Source of the DNA: Brumimicrobium sp033722555
GTDB lineage: Bacteria > Bacteroidota > Bacteroidia > Flavobacteriales_D > Crocinitomicaceae
NCBI GenBank assembly: GCA_033722555.1
Contig: JAWVYS010000026.1
Location: 1-45,288, forward strand
Direction: 5' to 3'
Length of the DNA stretch: 45,288 nt
Shown here: positions 45,087 through 45,288 of the stretch, piece by piece
Layout: the number at the start of each line of letters is the position of its first letter
Numbering within the stretch: position 1 is the first letter of the stretch
Position numbers and translations under genes: made by a program
Notes under the pieces: model-generated
What the model saw: the letters and a program-made list of their open reading frames with translations, nothing else
Databases searched by the model: none
Told to the model about the DNA's origin: nothing

Positions 45087-45288
45087 CCCACCGGTTTTCG
45101 TCCTCCGGTGGTGCCGGTGGCCATCGGTGCCCTGGCCGGCCGGCGCCGGGGGCGGAATTTTGCCCCTATCCGCCGCAGTGCCCAGCATGGCTGGCACCAA
45201 CAACACGGGGCCCGCTTTGTGGAGGCCGGCCACTGGCTGCGGCCCAGCTGTTATCCCCGGCCCGAGGAGGATATCTTCGCCGCCACCC
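45084..45288 (+). CDS. Foreign fragment: sarcosine oxidase alpha subunit (partial, no start or stop)
   Basis: In the frame starting at 45084 the translation begins GPTGFRPPVVPVAIGALAGR and continues NFAPIRRSAQHGWHQQHGAR, FVEAGHWLRPSCYPR. This matches the GcvT-like (aminomethyltransferase) half of heterotetrameric sarcosine oxidase alpha (SoxA): 'TFRPP.tPv..GalaG', 'P.R.t..h.wH...GA.f...G.W.RP.yyp'. The DNA is about 70% GC, unlike everything to its left, and the frame differs from that of the E1 gene. It is most likely from a high-GC proteobacterium or actinobacterium joined artificially. Confidence 0.75.

Noticed and set aside
44937..45233. Minus-strand open frame of 98 codons across the contig end
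   Set aside because: It spans the chimeric junction and is antisense to both real fragments; long open frames are expected by chance in GC-rich DNA.
1..45288. CRISPR arrays, insertion sequences, integrases, tRNA genes or defence islands
   Set aside because: No direct-repeat arrays, transposase motifs, terminal repeats or tRNA cloverleaf-like stretches were seen; gaps between genes are too short to hide them.

Overview
The window is almost certainly a chromosomal segment of a Bacteroidota species, most likely a marine-type member of the Flavobacteriales. The evidence is moderate-to-low GC DNA, a Kelch protein with a type IX secretion-like C-terminal domain, a TonB-dependent receptor with an N-terminal carboxypeptidase-like domain, a DUF4920 lipoprotein, and at least twelve exact copies of the Bacteroidota -7 promoter element (TAnnTTTG) just upstream of start codons. 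The genus cannot be named from sequence alone. No tRNA, rRNA, CRISPR array, insertion sequence or prophage was seen. Most of the window is core metabolism and envelope genes, densely packed, with no gene-free stretch longer than about 300 bases.

Layout. 1-3.6 kb: the 5' end of a DUF5723-like envelope protein, an unrecognised 722-residue anchored protein, rnhB, and a small secreted protein. 3.7-12.2 kb: a DUF4920 lipoprotein, an acyl-CoA dehydrogenase, ribF with an overlapping leucine-rich-repeat gene, an orphan histidine kinase, hutU, a small stress-type membrane protein and an EamA exporter. 12.3-18.3 kb: a membrane-embedded MutS-like ATPase, thioredoxin, an APC permease fused to EIIA-like and TrkA_C-like domains, and a gap-CYTH operon. 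18.5-27 kb: a secreted Kelch protein, recG with a small TonB-C-like protein, valS and an M1 aminopeptidase. 27.2-31.4 kb: two tandem proton/peptide (POT) transporters carrying different extra domains, then a small S4 protein. 31.4-40.9 kb (minus strand): guaB, three SurA/parvulin-type periplasmic folding genes, moxR and a TonB-dependent receptor. 41-44.8 kb: an NhaC antiporter with an added periplasmic N-terminus, a DUF481-like outer-membrane protein and an MscS channel.

Working together. The M1 lipoprotein peptidase and the two POT transporters lie head to head and plausibly form a peptide-breakdown and uptake unit. The three folding factors next to a TonB receptor fit outer-membrane protein biogenesis.

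The last ~205 bases do not belong to this genome. A 2-oxoacid dehydrogenase E1 gene breaks off in mid-reading-frame at about 45082. It is followed by visibly GC-rich DNA that encodes a piece of a sarcosine oxidase alpha subunit, so this contig end looks chimeric.

I found no convincing new defence, mobile or RNA-guided system. The most unusual items are the permease/EIIA/TrkA_C fusion, the differently decorated POT pair, the membrane MutS-like protein and the degenerate parvulin lipoprotein inside the folding operon.
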